From Parasedimentitalea maritima (GTDB lineage: Bacteria; Pseudomonadota; Alphaproteobacteria; Rhodobacterales; Rhodobacteraceae), in the NCBI RefSeq assembly GCF_005771405.1, contig NZ_VAUA01000001.1, positions 434,001-498,000 of the forward strand: 64,000 bases of DNA, given 5' to 3'. The notes under the pieces are model-generated. The model did no database searches. It was not told where the DNA came from and worked only from the letters and a program-made list of their open reading frames with translations. Position 1 is the first letter of the stretch. Every line of letters starts with the position of its first letter. Positions 34,017 to 42,072 of the stretch are shown in pieces. A program made the translations under genes and the position numbers.

Positions 34017-34637
34017 GTGCGTTTAGTTTCGAGTTTTGCAGCAACGGCCGTTGCGTTGACAGTGTTGGGCGGTTGCGCATCGCAGCCACAGCCGAATGCT
34101 ACTAACGCAACCCTGGCTGCGGTTTCATATCGTGAACCGGGTCCGGCGACACTGACGCTCTATACCATGGTCAATAATCGCACGGGTCAGGGTGGGCATA
34201 CCTCACTGATGATCAACGCGTCTGAGCGGGTGATCTTTGATCCCGCCGGTTCATTCTATGCGGACCGGGTGCCGGAGCGTGATGATGTGCTGTATGGCAT
34301 CACCCCCGGGGCTGAACGAGCCTATCGCAGCGGCCATGCCCGCAGCAGCTTTCATGTTGTGATACAAACGCTTGAAGTGACGCCTGAACAGGCTCAAACG
34401 GCCTATCAACTGGCTGTTACCAATGGCCGTGTGCCCGGTGTCTTCTGCGCAAATTCAACCGCGACTTTGCTGAGCAAAGTTCCCGGTCTCGAAGATATCA
34501 ATGTGACCTTTTATCCGGTGAAACTATCTGATCAGTTCGGTTCGCTGCCTGGAGTGGTGACTGAGAAGTACTATGAAAATGATAGCGAGGATCTGCAGGA
34601 AGGTCTGGCCAAGGGCAATGCAGTGCTGAATGGCTAG
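34017..34637 (+). CDS. Lipoprotein with possible permuted papain-like fold
   Basis: The signal sequence ends in a lipobox (VLGGC, Cys near residue 20), so it should be a lipid-anchored envelope protein. The 185-residue body has GQGGHTSLMIN with a conserved His early and VFCANSTATLL with a Cys later. This His-before-Cys order resembles circularly permuted NlpC/P60 (YiiX-like) proteins, which would suggest an amide or ester hydrolase; this is a tentative reading. Start is GTG 34017 after TTAGAGGA. A terminator follows its stop. It may be cotranscribed with oxidase subunit IV. Confidence 0.75.
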   Translation: MRLVSSFAATAVALTVLGGCASQPQPNATNATLAAVSYREPGPATLTLYTMVNNRTGQGGHTSLMINASERVIFDPAGSFYADRVPERDDVLYGITPGAERAYRSGHARSSFHVVIQTLEVTPEQAQTAYQLAVTNGRVPGVFCANSTATLLSKVPGLEDINVTFYPVKLSDQFGSLPGVVTEKYYENDSEDLQEGLAKGNAVLNG

Positions 34638-34673
34638 AATCTGCCCTGTCGTCGTTTAGATTTACCAAACAAG

Positions 34674-34706
34674 AAGGTCCCGATGCTTAAGCACTGGGGC
34701 CTTTTT
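34674..34706 (+). terminator. Rho-independent terminator after the lipoprotein gene
   Basis: AAGGTCCC (34674-34681) pairs with GGGGCCTT (34696-34703), one G-U pair, followed by TTT. The loop contains an inner palindrome TGCTTAAGCA. It lies between convergent genes ending at 34637 and 34732. Confidence 0.75.
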
Positions 34707-34731
34707 GCTTCTCGATGCACCGTTTGGGTAT

Positions 34732-35064
34732 TTACCCGAACAGGTACAACAACCCGAATAGCGTCGCGCCACCGCCGGCCATTGCAGCCAATACGTTTTT
34801 GCTGAGCAATCCGACCGCCAGGGTCACCCCTGCAGCCAGCAGATGCGGCAGGCTGGTCACACCACCGGTTGGGGTGGGCCAGGCCACCAAGGGGGCCACC
34901 AGTGCCGGGATGATGGCAACTGCCGTGTAACGCAGGTGCCGCATCAGCCAGGCGGGCATGGTGCGATTGGCCATCAGGCCGATAAAGGCAAAGCGCAGGC
35001 CAAAGCTGCCAATGGCAAGCCCGATAATGACAGTCCACAGGATAGTTGGATCAATGGTCGTCAT
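34732..35064 (-). CDS. azlD: Branched-chain amino acid exporter small subunit, AzlD family
   Basis: AzlD is the small partner of AzlC; the pair exports branched-chain amino acids or analogues. The 110-residue protein has three or four hydrophobic helices with the family features IGSFGLRFAFIG near the start and MRHLRYTAVAIIPALVAP in the middle. I chose ATG 35064 (MTTIDPTIL), which overlaps the azlC stop as ATGA; an upstream frame start lacks support. Substrate range is not known here. Confidence 0.9.
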   Translation of the reverse strand: MTTIDPTILWTVIIGLAIGSFGLRFAFIGLMANRTMPAWLMRHLRYTAVAIIPALVAPLVAWPTPTGGVTSLPHLLAAGVTLAVGLLSKNVLAAMAGGGATLFGLLYLFG

Positions 35065-35789
35065 TGTGGCACCTCCGCTTTGGTTTTGCGTTGTTCCAGC
35101 CAAAATTCGACCTGTGCACCCACCATCATTCCGACCAGGCCTGCTACGATCAGTCCCAGATTATAGGGCAGGACCACCGCAAACAGCGCTGTGACAATCG
35201 CGGCGAAACAGGCCGCCAAATGCGCAGGCGTGCGCAGCATCGGCCCGATCATTGCCAGGAATGCAAGCGGTAGTACAAAATCCAGTCCCCAGCTTGCCGG
35301 GATCTGAGATCCCACCAAAACCCCGGTAATTGTTGCGATCATCCACACCGGTGCGACCAGCCCGTTGGTGCCAAAGAAATAGGCCATTCGTTGCGGTACC
35401 GTCATCTTTGGTTTGTTCTCGAATTGAACAATGGACAGGGCATAGGCCTGATCCACCGTCAGATAGGCGGCCAGCGCGCGCTGCCACAACGGCGCCGAAC
35501 CCAGATAGGGCGTCAGCGAGGCCGAATACATTGCCACCCGCAGGTTCACCGCAAGGGCTGAGATCAACACAATGAACACCGGCGCGTTCTCTTGCATCAG
35601 TTGCAGGGCGGTAAACTGCGCCGATCCGGCAAATACAGCCATCGAAAAGGCAAAGGCTTCGGGGACAATTAGTCCCGCTTCGGCGGCCAGCACCCCGAAC
35701 AGCAACCCAAAAGGTCCCGACACCAAAATAAACGGCGCGCTGTCGCGAAAGCCTTTCCAGAAAGCCGATTTGGTGGTGGTGAATGGCAT
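35061..35789 (-). CDS. azlC: Branched-chain amino acid exporter large subunit, AzlC family
   Basis: This 242-residue membrane protein has the AzlC features SAPFILVSGPFGLLFGVLA near the start, AGSAQFTALQLM and NLRVAMYSASLTPYL in the middle, and about seven hydrophobic helices. With AzlD it forms an efflux permease for branched-chain amino acids. It overlaps azlD by four bases. It diverges from fdhD, with the two starts 56 bases apart; a repeated CCTAGG hexamer lies in the gap (35808 and 35818 regions). Confidence 0.92.
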   Translation of the reverse strand: MPFTTTKSAFWKGFRDSAPFILVSGPFGLLFGVLAAEAGLIVPEAFAFSMAVFAGSAQFTALQLMQENAPVFIVLISALAVNLRVAMYSASLTPYLGSAPLWQRALAAYLTVDQAYALSIVQFENKPKMTVPQRMAYFFGTNGLVAPVWMIATITGVLVGSQIPASWGLDFVLPLAFLAMIGPMLRTPAHLAACFAAIVTALFAVVLPYNLGLIVAGLVGMMVGAQVEFWLEQRKTKAEVPQ

Positions 35790-35845
35790 GGCAAGATCCT
35801 AGGTTGGCTTTGACGAGACCTAGGGCGAAACGGGGAGAGTTTCAA

Positions 35846-36727
35846 TTGGCCAGCAGTGTTGACCTAAAAGAATATTTGATTGCGCCCAATCCCTCCAACG
35901 CCCGATTGACCCGCGCGGTCACTGGTGTCGATCACAACGGCGAGGTCAGTCAGATATCAGTTGTCGAAGAACGCCCGCTGACCATCTATCTGAACGGGCA
36001 GGAAATTGTCACTGCCATGACCATTGGCGACTACCCCGAATACCTGGCGCTTGGCTTTCTGCGCAACCAACGGATGCTGCGGGATGACGATGTGATCACC
36101 GGGGTGGATTACGACGAGGAACTGGAAACCGCGGTGGTCCGTACCGAGGTTCAGACGTCGTATGAGGACAAGCTGAAGAAGAAGACTCGCACCTCGGGCT
36201 GTGCGGTGGGCACGGTGTTTGGCGACATGATGGAGGGGCTAGAGGACGTGAAACTCCCCGCCACCCCGGTCAAAACGTCTTGGCTCTATTCATTGGCCAA
36301 TAAGATCAACCGCACTCCGTCGTTGTACCTTGAGGCCGGTGCCATCCACGGCTCGGTGCTGTGCCATCAGGATCGCCCGCTGGTTTATATGGAGGACGTG
36401 GGGCGCCACAATGCGGTGGACAAAATCGCGGGTTGGATGGTGTCAGAGCGCGCCCCAACGGCGGACAAGATCATGTATACCACTGGGCGCTTGACGTCTG
36501 AGATGGTGATTAAAACCGCAATGATGGGCATCCCTGTGCTGGCCTCTCGGTCCGGGTTCACCGCTTGGGGTGTGGAGATCGCCCGAGAAGTGGGCCTGAC
36601 CCTGATCGGTCGCATGCGCGGGCAACGGTTTGTCTGTCTGTCAGGCGACGAACGGTTGGAACGCGATGTGGATCCTTCGACAGTAGCGGGTGAGGATAAG
36701 AAACATCGCAGGAAGAGTGCGGGATGA
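35846..36727 (+). CDS. fdhD: Formate dehydrogenase accessory sulfurtransferase FdhD
   Basis: FdhD carries sulfur from the cysteine desulfurase to the molybdenum cofactor, giving the sulfido ligand that formate dehydrogenase needs. The motif TRTSGCAVGTVF holds the conserved sulfur-carrying Cys; the rest includes LALGFLRNQRM, EDVGRHNAVDKIAG and TGRLTSEMVIK, all characteristic. I chose TTG 35846 (293 residues, MASSVDLKEYL) because GGGGAGAG lies just before it; starts further up overlap the azlC start. The MoCo genes mobA, mobB and moeA follow after one intervening gene, so formate dehydrogenase maturation is grouped here. Confidence 0.92.
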   Translation: MASSVDLKEYLIAPNPSNARLTRAVTGVDHNGEVSQISVVEERPLTIYLNGQEIVTAMTIGDYPEYLALGFLRNQRMLRDDDVITGVDYDEELETAVVRTEVQTSYEDKLKKKTRTSGCAVGTVFGDMMEGLEDVKLPATPVKTSWLYSLANKINRTPSLYLEAGAIHGSVLCHQDRPLVYMEDVGRHNAVDKIAGWMVSERAPTADKIMYTTGRLTSEMVIKTAMMGIPVLASRSGFTAWGVEIAREVGLTLIGRMRGQRFVCLSGDERLERDVDPSTVAGEDKKHRRKSAG

Positions 36728-36740
36728 ATAATACAGGGCA

Positions 36741-36827
36741 GTGCCTGACCTTGGGGAGGTGCAAAGCGCCTCCCCGTGGGGAAGGTCAGGCGCGGCCCGG
36801 CGCTGCCGCCGGGCAAAAAGGGTTTTT
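36741..36827 (+). other. Compound hairpin element between fdhD and the YcxB gene
   Basis: GTGCCTGACCTT (36741-36752) pairs with AAGGTCAGGCGC (36782-36793), enclosing GGGGAGGTGC-aaa-GCGCCTCCCC (36753-36772 with 36775). A second hairpin GCCCGGCG-ctgc-CGCCGGGC (36795-36814) follows, then AAAAAGGGTTTTT. It lies between the fdhD stop and the next start. It looks like an intergenic palindromic repeat or a strong terminator; no second copy was found in the window. Confidence 0.55.
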
Positions 36828-36854
36828 GTTGAAATGTCATTGGAAGAACCCAAG

Positions 36855-37412
36855 ATGAGCGAATTGGTTTATGAATTTGAGTTAATCGGACCCGTTGACG
36901 CAGGGCTCATGAATAAAGCCATCAAGCAATGTCCCCGCCCGGCGTTTTCCAAGTCAATTTCTCTTGGAACTATTGTGATGCCACTGCTTGAAGGCGCTTT
37001 TCATGCAGCGGGCGGAATAGTGTTTGTTTTTCTGGTTCTTCAGAGAATGGATTTGTCGCCGCAAGTCGTCGGCATTGCAGCGCCCCTGTTGGGATGTTTT
37101 TTGGCGATTGCAATCATGAAATTGACGAGTCACGTAAAACGAACTTGGCAAGTCAAACAAATGTTGAAGTCTCCAATATACAAAGACGATACGATGTTCT
37201 TCTTGTCACCAGAGAAGTTCACACTTCGTACTGAAAACGTTGAATGGAACGTGCGTTGGCCGGCGGTTGAGAAAACTGTGAACGCATCAGAGGGGTTTTT
37301 CTTCTATGCAGGGGCATTCACTTATGTACTGCCCAAATCGATACTCTCAGCTGATCAAGCGGATGAAGTATGGAGCGCAATCGAAAGCTGGAGTGGAAAG
37401 ATAGCCCAATGA
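36855..37412 (+). CDS. YcxB-like membrane protein
   Basis: The 185-residue protein has two transmembrane helices near residues 36-60 and 68-88, then a C-terminal YcxB-like domain (FFLSPEKFTLRTENVEWNV, RWPAVEKTVNASEGFFFY, LPKSILSADQADEVWSAI). The function of YcxB proteins is unknown. I chose ATG 36855 (MSELVYEFE), 9 bases after GGAAG; an ATG seven codons upstream is possible. Its stop overlaps the mobA start (ATGA), so it is coupled to MoCo genes without an obvious reason. Codon use looks less GC-rich than in its neighbours. Confidence 0.8.
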   Translation: MSELVYEFELIGPVDAGLMNKAIKQCPRPAFSKSISLGTIVMPLLEGAFHAAGGIVFVFLVLQRMDLSPQVVGIAAPLLGCFLAIAIMKLTSHVKRTWQVKQMLKSPIYKDDTMFFLSPEKFTLRTENVEWNVRWPAVEKTVNASEGFFFYAGAFTYVLPKSILSADQADEVWSAIESWSGKIAQ

Positions 37413-38029
37413 CCAAACCCCTCGGCATAATCCTCGCCGGAGGCCTCGCCACCCGTATGGGCGGCGGTGATAAAGGGCTGTTGCAGCTTGGCGACCAGCC
37501 TTTACTTTCCCATGTCATCGAACGCCTACGGCCACAAGTTTCGGGGGTGGCTCTAAATGCCAACGGTGATCTCGGCCGCTTTACAGACTTTGATCTCACA
37601 GTTGTGGCCGACAGCATCGAAGGCTTCGCTGGCCCTCTCGCCGGAGTACTGGCGGGCCTCGACTATGCCGCCGAGCAGGGGGCTGATCACATCGTTACCG
37701 CGGCCGCCGACACGCCGTTTTTCCCAACCGATCTGGTCGAGGTGCTGCAGCTCGCCGCCAAAATGGATGACACCGATATCGCCTTGGCCGCCACACCTGA
37801 TCCCGAGCGCGGCACTCTTCGCCAACCGACCTTTGGTCTTTGGCCGGTGGCTTTGCGTGACGACCTGCGCGTGGCGCTGAACGATGGTGTACGCAAGGTG
37901 GTGCAATGGACCAGCCGCCACAATGCGGCCGACGCTATGTTCCCCAACTGGGACTACGATCCTTTTTTCAATATCAACCGCCCCGAAGACCTGCAAAAGG
38001 CCGAGGCCATGCTGGCAGAACACTCATGA
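37409..38029 (+). CDS. mobA: Molybdenum cofactor guanylyltransferase MobA
   Basis: MobA adds GMP from GTP to Mo-molybdopterin, forming the guanine dinucleotide cofactor used by DMSO-reductase-type enzymes such as formate dehydrogenase. The nucleotide-binding start GIILAGGLATRMGGGDKGLL is intact, and AADTPFFP and PTFGLWP follow. I chose ATG 37409 (206 residues, MTKPLGII), overlapping the YcxB stop as ATGA. The end overlaps mobB (ATGA), giving a coupled run mobA-mobB-moeA. Confidence 0.93.
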   Translation: MTKPLGIILAGGLATRMGGGDKGLLQLGDQPLLSHVIERLRPQVSGVALNANGDLGRFTDFDLTVVADSIEGFAGPLAGVLAGLDYAAEQGADHIVTAAADTPFFPTDLVEVLQLAAKMDDTDIALAATPDPERGTLRQPTFGLWPVALRDDLRVALNDGVRKVVQWTSRHNAADAMFPNWDYDPFFNINRPEDLQKAEAMLAEHS

Positions 38030-38535
38030 AAATCTATGGCGTCACCGGATGGAAGAACTGCGGCAAGACCGGGCTGATGGAGCGGCTGGTCTCTGATTTC
38101 ACAGCACGCGGGTTGAGGGTTTCAACCATCAAACATGCACATCATTCCACTGACGTAGACCAGCCCGGCACCGACAGCCACCGGCATCGCCAAGCGGGTG
38201 CATCCGAGGTAATCCTGGCCTCACGCCAGCGGGTGGCGATCATGCAGGAGTTGCGCGGAGCTGAGGAGCCGCCGCTAGCCGAACTGTTGGCGCGGCTGTC
38301 CCCGGTCGATCTGGTACTGGTCGAGGGTTACAAGCGTGAAGCGCACCCCAAGATTGAAGCGCACCGGAAAATTGCAGGCCAGTCGCTGATCGCCCCCGGT
38401 GATTCCACAGTCCATGCAGTGGCAAGCGACACCCCACTGGATTTGGATCGCAGAGTGTTTGATCTCAATGATACTGCGGCGATTGCAAATTTCATTCTTA
38501 CTGATCTGGAATTCAGTGATGAGGCAAAAGGATGA
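38026..38535 (+). CDS. mobB: Molybdopterin-guanine dinucleotide biosynthesis adaptor MobB
   Basis: MobB is a GTP-binding helper of MobA. It has an early P-loop in GWKNCGKTGLM, then STIKHAHH and the motif VLVEGYKREAHPKIE, all family hallmarks. The start ATG 38026 (MKIYGVTGWK) overlaps the mobA stop; the open frame further upstream lies inside mobA and is not used. It overlaps moeA by four bases. The length of 169 residues is normal. Confidence 0.92.
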   Translation: MKIYGVTGWKNCGKTGLMERLVSDFTARGLRVSTIKHAHHSTDVDQPGTDSHRHRQAGASEVILASRQRVAIMQELRGAEEPPLAELLARLSPVDLVLVEGYKREAHPKIEAHRKIAGQSLIAPGDSTVHAVASDTPLDLDRRVFDLNDTAAIANFILTDLEFSDEAKG

Positions 38536-39785
38536 TTAAACCGCCACCTTTACGCAATGATTGTTTTGCACTGCCTGCTGGCACGCACTGGACGCCCGTG
38601 GACGAGGCATTGGCGACCCTGCGAGATCGCTTGGCACCGATTACCGGTATTGAGAATTTGCCGCTGGATCAAGCATTGGGTCGGGTGTTGGCAGCAGATG
38701 TCACCGCCTTGCGCTCAAACCCACCGCTGCCGAATTCGGCCGTCGATGGCTATGGCTTTGCGGGGCCGATCCCAGAAGGGGCGCAGGTTTTACCCTTGAT
38801 TGAAGGCCGCGCCGCGGCCGGGATCCCGTTTGAGGGTGTCGTGCCTGCAGGGTCAGCAATTCGGGTGCTTACAGGGGCGGCCCTACCAAGTGGTGTGGAT
38901 ACAGTAATCTTGGAGGAGGACGTCACCTGCGATGCCATTCAGGTGGCGTTTCACGGACCGCTAAAGAAAGGCGCTAATGCCCGTCGTGCCGGCGAAGATG
39001 TGCAGTCGGGTGATATTGTGTTTTCTAAAGGGCGGGTGGTCACTTCTGCTGATTTAGCCCTGGCTGCGGCCACTGGTCTGTCTGAACTGCCCGTGCGGGA
39101 GCAACTGCGCGTTGGCGTGCTCTCGACCGGGGATGAGTTGATCGAAGTGGGGCAGGAGGCAGGCAAGGGGCAGATCTATGACGCGAACCGGCCAATGCTG
39201 CTTGGGTTGTTACGCCAAATGGGATTCGCAGCAGTAGACCTGGGCCAGGTCAAAGATAATCGCGATGCACTTGAGGCACGGTTGAACAGCAGCGCGTCAA
39301 AGGTCGATGTGATCCTAACCAGCGGCGGTGCCTCTGCTGGTGACGAGGATCATGTTTCGGCGCTCCTGACTGAAAAAGGTGCGGTCCAGCATTGGCGCAT
39401 CGCATTGAAGCCCGGACGGCCGCTGGCATTGGGCATGTGGCAAGGTACCCCTGTGTTTGGTCTGCCAGGCAATCCGGTGGCCGCGCTGGTTTGCACCTTG
39501 ATTTTTGCGCGCCCGGCAATGGGCCTGATGGCGGGGGCTGGCTGGGCCGCACCGCAAGGGTTTTTGGTGCCCGCTAATTTTGAAAAACGTAAGAAACCCG
39601 GCCGGCGGGAATACTTGCGCGCCCGTATCCGAAATGACCAAGTTGAGGTGTTTGCCTCGGAAGGGTCCGGGCGGATTAGCGGGCTTAGCTGGGCCGAGGG
39701 GTTAGTCGAAATCTCTGACGACGCGGCCCATATTCAACCCGGCGATAGGGTGCGCTTTATTCCCTACAGTAGTTTTGCCATGTGA
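38532..39785 (+). CDS. moeA: Molybdopterin molybdenumtransferase MoeA
   Basis: MoeA inserts molybdate into adenylylated molybdopterin. The 417-residue protein has the four-domain layout: LPLDQALGRVLAADV and PPLPNSAVDGYGF in the N-terminal domains, STGDELIEVGQEAGKGQIYDAN and LTSGGASAGDEDHVSALL in the MogA-like domain, and GLPGNPVAALVC with a C-terminal beta barrel. It ends the mobA-mobB-moeA run and converges on the gene at 39861. Confidence 0.94.
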   Translation: MIKPPPLRNDCFALPAGTHWTPVDEALATLRDRLAPITGIENLPLDQALGRVLAADVTALRSNPPLPNSAVDGYGFAGPIPEGAQVLPLIEGRAAAGIPFEGVVPAGSAIRVLTGAALPSGVDTVILEEDVTCDAIQVAFHGPLKKGANARRAGEDVQSGDIVFSKGRVVTSADLALAAATGLSELPVREQLRVGVLSTGDELIEVGQEAGKGQIYDANRPMLLGLLRQMGFAAVDLGQVKDNRDALEARLNSSASKVDVILTSGGASAGDEDHVSALLTEKGAVQHWRIALKPGRPLALGMWQGTPVFGLPGNPVAALVCTLIFARPAMGLMAGAGWAAPQGFLVPANFEKRKKPGRREYLRARIRNDQVEVFASEGSGRISGLSWAEGLVEISDDAAHIQPGDRVRFIPYSSFAM

Positions 39786-39860
39786 CTGGGGCTGCTCGTC
39801 ATTAGACTTGGCTTCGTGGGGTGTGACACCGCAGAGCTGTGAGGAGGGGCCTGCCTGATC

Positions 39861-40880
39861 TTAGTCGAATGTGCCGGCAACGCGACCTAGCAACATGAAT
39901 GCCCGGGCCGTGCGGGTTTCGCTCAGCGCAGAGATCTCGATGTCCGAAGCCTCGGTTTCAAACTCGGAAAACATTTGGTCAAACCGACGTAGGAAGTGGT
40001 GTGCGGCATCCCGGAAAATGGGGTCTTGCTTCATTCGCGCAGAGGTCAGAGCCAGTGATGTACGGTCTCGCACGCCCCCTAGCGCTGCAACCGGGCGACC
40101 ACGCGCGCCTTGGGCAAAGTGTCTCCAAATTTCGGGGCGTGCCATGTCCGGGCGCAGATCGTCCATGTAGATACCATCCTGACTAAGCAGGGTCAGTACA
40201 TCCTGTGCAGCCTGGATCACCTGCGCGGTTTTGCGGTCCTGCAGAGCCTGGCGAAGGGCAGCAAAGCCATCTTCATCCTCAGCTGTCTCAGGGAAGTTTA
40301 GAGCGCGGATGAATTCGGTCATCGGTAAAGTCGCCGCAATGTCCTCAGCCGAGGTTCCCAGTGCGAGTAAGCCCTGATCTTCAGCAGGTTCTTCGACCGG
40401 TTGGCTGGGAATCGCTGCACGGGGTGTTTTACTGCGGCTGGAATGGAAGGTTGCCAGCGTGGTTTCGGTTTTGCGTGTGACTTCGGCGATTTCATCCAGC
40501 TTTTTATTGACCGAGGGCTCGCCAACAACTGAGCTCTGCTGTTGCTGGGCGACATAGGCACTGCGCAGCCCATCAATGGCAGCATGCAGCCGCTGACTTT
40601 CGTCACGCATTACCTTGCTGGATCGAATGGCAATTGCGGCCACCCAAACCATGACAATCGGCATCGAAACTGCAAAAGCAGCTACCAGCCGATATAGAGC
40701 CGTAAAATCTGACGTCTCGCCGGAAACGGTGAGCCAGAGACCTCCTGCAACAAGAAGCCAGACAACGCTCAGGGCCGCTGCGACGATTTCAACAATGGTA
40801 AATGTCTGTCGTCGCGGCTGGTCATACAGCCCTGAATTGGGACCGTGATGTGCGTCTTGATCTGAGTGAGGTCCAGTCAT
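39861..40880 (-). CDS. Two-helix membrane protein with long cytoplasmic domain
   Basis: The 339-residue protein has a short hydrophilic start, two transmembrane helices (about residues 28-50 and 62-86), a predicted coiled coil (about 90-145, RDESQRLHAAIDGLRSAYVAQQQQ in order), then an acidic linker and a helical domain ending near GRVAGTFD. I recognise it only as a conserved hypothetical of Rhodobacterales. It lies 29 bases downstream of greA on the same strand, so both may share a transcript. No enzymatic motif is visible. Confidence 0.8.
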   Translation of the reverse strand: MTGPHSDQDAHHGPNSGLYDQPRRQTFTIVEIVAAALSVVWLLVAGGLWLTVSGETSDFTALYRLVAAFAVSMPIVMVWVAAIAIRSSKVMRDESQRLHAAIDGLRSAYVAQQQQSSVVGEPSVNKKLDEIAEVTRKTETTLATFHSSRSKTPRAAIPSQPVEEPAEDQGLLALGTSAEDIAATLPMTEFIRALNFPETAEDEDGFAALRQALQDRKTAQVIQAAQDVLTLLSQDGIYMDDLRPDMARPEIWRHFAQGARGRPVAALGGVRDRTSLALTSARMKQDPIFRDAAHHFLRRFDQMFSEFETEASDIEISALSETRTARAFMLLGRVAGTFD

Positions 40881-40909
40881 TGGTGCGGGCTCGATGTCAA
40901 ATTATCGGA

Positions 40910-41380
40910 TCAGGAATAGACGATTTTAAGAACTTCGTAGGATCTCTGACCGCCCGGGGTGCGGACCTCGAGACTGTCGCCCTCTTCCTTGCCGATCATA
41001 GCGCGGGCGATGGGGGATTTGATGTTCAACATGCCGCGTTCCACGTCCGCTTCATATTCACCAACAATCTGCCAAGTTTTCTCTTCGTCAGTGTCTTCGT
41101 CCACCAGCGTGACTTTTGCGCCAAACTTGATAGTGCCGGACAGTTTTGCCGGATCGATCACATCAGCAAAACTCAACACGCCTTCCAGCTCCTTGACGCG
41201 ACCTTCAATAAACGAATGCTTTTCGCGCGCTGAGTGGTATTCGGCGTTTTCTGAAAGGTCACCATGTTCACGGGCCTCGGCGATGGCTTCGATAATGGCT
41301 GGCCGCTCAACGCTCTTGAGTTGCTTCAACTCGGCTTCGATGGCGGCGTACCCCTGTGGGGTCATTGGAATTTTGTCCAT
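40910..41380 (-). CDS. greA: Transcription elongation factor GreA
   Basis: GreA rescues backtracked RNA polymerase by stimulating cleavage of the nascent RNA. The N-terminal coiled-coil is visible with its acidic tip region ([20 protein letters not shown] in order), followed by the FKBP-like C-terminal domain with [18 protein letters not shown] and VRTPGG. The 156 residues match the standard length. Upstream are two hairpins (41429-41454 and 41487-41515) that may end the transcript of the VOC gene. Confidence 0.95.
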   Translation of the reverse strand: MDKIPMTPQGYAAIEAELKQLKSVERPAIIEAIAEAREHGDLSENAEYHSAREKHSFIEGRVKELEGVLSFADVIDPAKLSGTIKFGAKVTLVDEDTDEEKTWQIVGEYEADVERGMLNIKSPIARAMIGKEEGDSLEVRTPGGQRSYEVLKIVYS

Positions 41381-41428
41381 GTGACGTGGTCCAGATATCT
41401 ATAACAGTGCGTGTCGATTCAAAATCTG

Positions 41429-41515
41429 CGCCCCGATGCGAATGCACCGGGGCGTCAGGTTGAGTTGACAACGATCTGAACCAAACCGCCCCCTAAATGC
41501 AAGGGGCAGGGGGCG
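41429..41515 (-). terminator. Two GC-rich hairpins between the VOC gene and greA
   Basis: CGCCCCG (41429-41435) pairs with CGGGGCG (41448-41454); on the minus strand it is followed by CAGATTTTG. CGCCCCCT (41487-41494) pairs with AGGGGGCG (41508-41515). Both lie downstream of the minus-strand VOC gene and upstream of greA, so at least one probably ends the VOC transcript. Confidence 0.55.
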
Positions 41516-41577
41516 AGACTATGCAGTCATTTCCTCTGGATCGGGTTGTTTAGCGTAAAACTGCTCATTTTTGCCCC

Positions 41578-41964
41578 TTACGGCGTGTCATATTGCACAA
41601 GTTCGTATTCGATCCTGTCGTTGTCATGAAAATAGAACCGTCGGCCTGGTTCGTAGTCACCGTGGTTGCTTGTGACAAAACCTGCCTTTTTGACAGCTGC
41701 TTCTGACGCATCCAGATCTTCGACAACCAAAGCGACATGGTTCAGCCCGCCGATGGTTGTGTAGCTGGAGCCCTTGGGGCTGGCTGGATTGGCGGGTCGG
41801 TATAGCGCGAGGTAGTTGGTGTCACTGCCCACATGCACCGTACGGCCCTTATCGATCGACGCACCTGACCAGCGCACATGCCAGCCAAAGACCTCGCACA
41901 TCCATGCGGCAGTGGCGTCCGGATCCGCGACGGTGAAGTTGGTGTGTTCAAGTGTTGCTGGCAT
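41578..41964 (-). CDS. VOC-family (glyoxalase-like) protein
   Basis: The 128-residue protein has the paired beta-alpha-beta-beta-beta repeats of the vicinal oxygen chelate fold: LEHTNFTVADPDATAAWMCE at the start, then LNHVALVVEDLDASEAAVKK, with metal-ligand candidates His (8 and about 76) and Glu in RIEYELVQYD. Members act as glyoxalases, dioxygenases or antibiotic-binding proteins; the substrate is unknown. A MerR-type promoter with 19-bp spacing points to this gene from the divergent SoxR-like regulator, so it is probably induced under redox stress. Confidence 0.85.
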   Translation of the reverse strand: MPATLEHTNFTVADPDATAAWMCEVFGWHVRWSGASIDKGRTVHVGSDTNYLALYRPANPASPKGSSYTTIGGLNHVALVVEDLDASEAAVKKAGFVTSNHGDYEPGRRFYFHDNDRIEYELVQYDTP

Positions 41965-42009
41965 TGTTTTGGCTCCTGCTAGGTGTTGCTTTTTGACTTG
42001 AGTCGGATC

Positions 42010-42040
42010 ACCGTAATTTCTAAACCTAACTTGAGGTCAA
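42010..42040 (-). promoter_or_regulatory. SoxR/MerR-type promoter directed to the VOC gene
   Basis: On the minus strand TTGACC (42035-42040) and TACGGT (42010-42015) are separated by exactly 19 bases, the long spacing of MerR-family promoters. The spacer contains CCTCAAGTT (42028-42036), identical to a half-site of the Escherichia coli SoxR box; the other half is poorly conserved. The -10 box lies about 45 bases before the VOC start codon. Confidence 0.6.
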
Positions 42041-42072
42041 GGTTTTATTTTGAACTATTTGTGGAGATAGAG

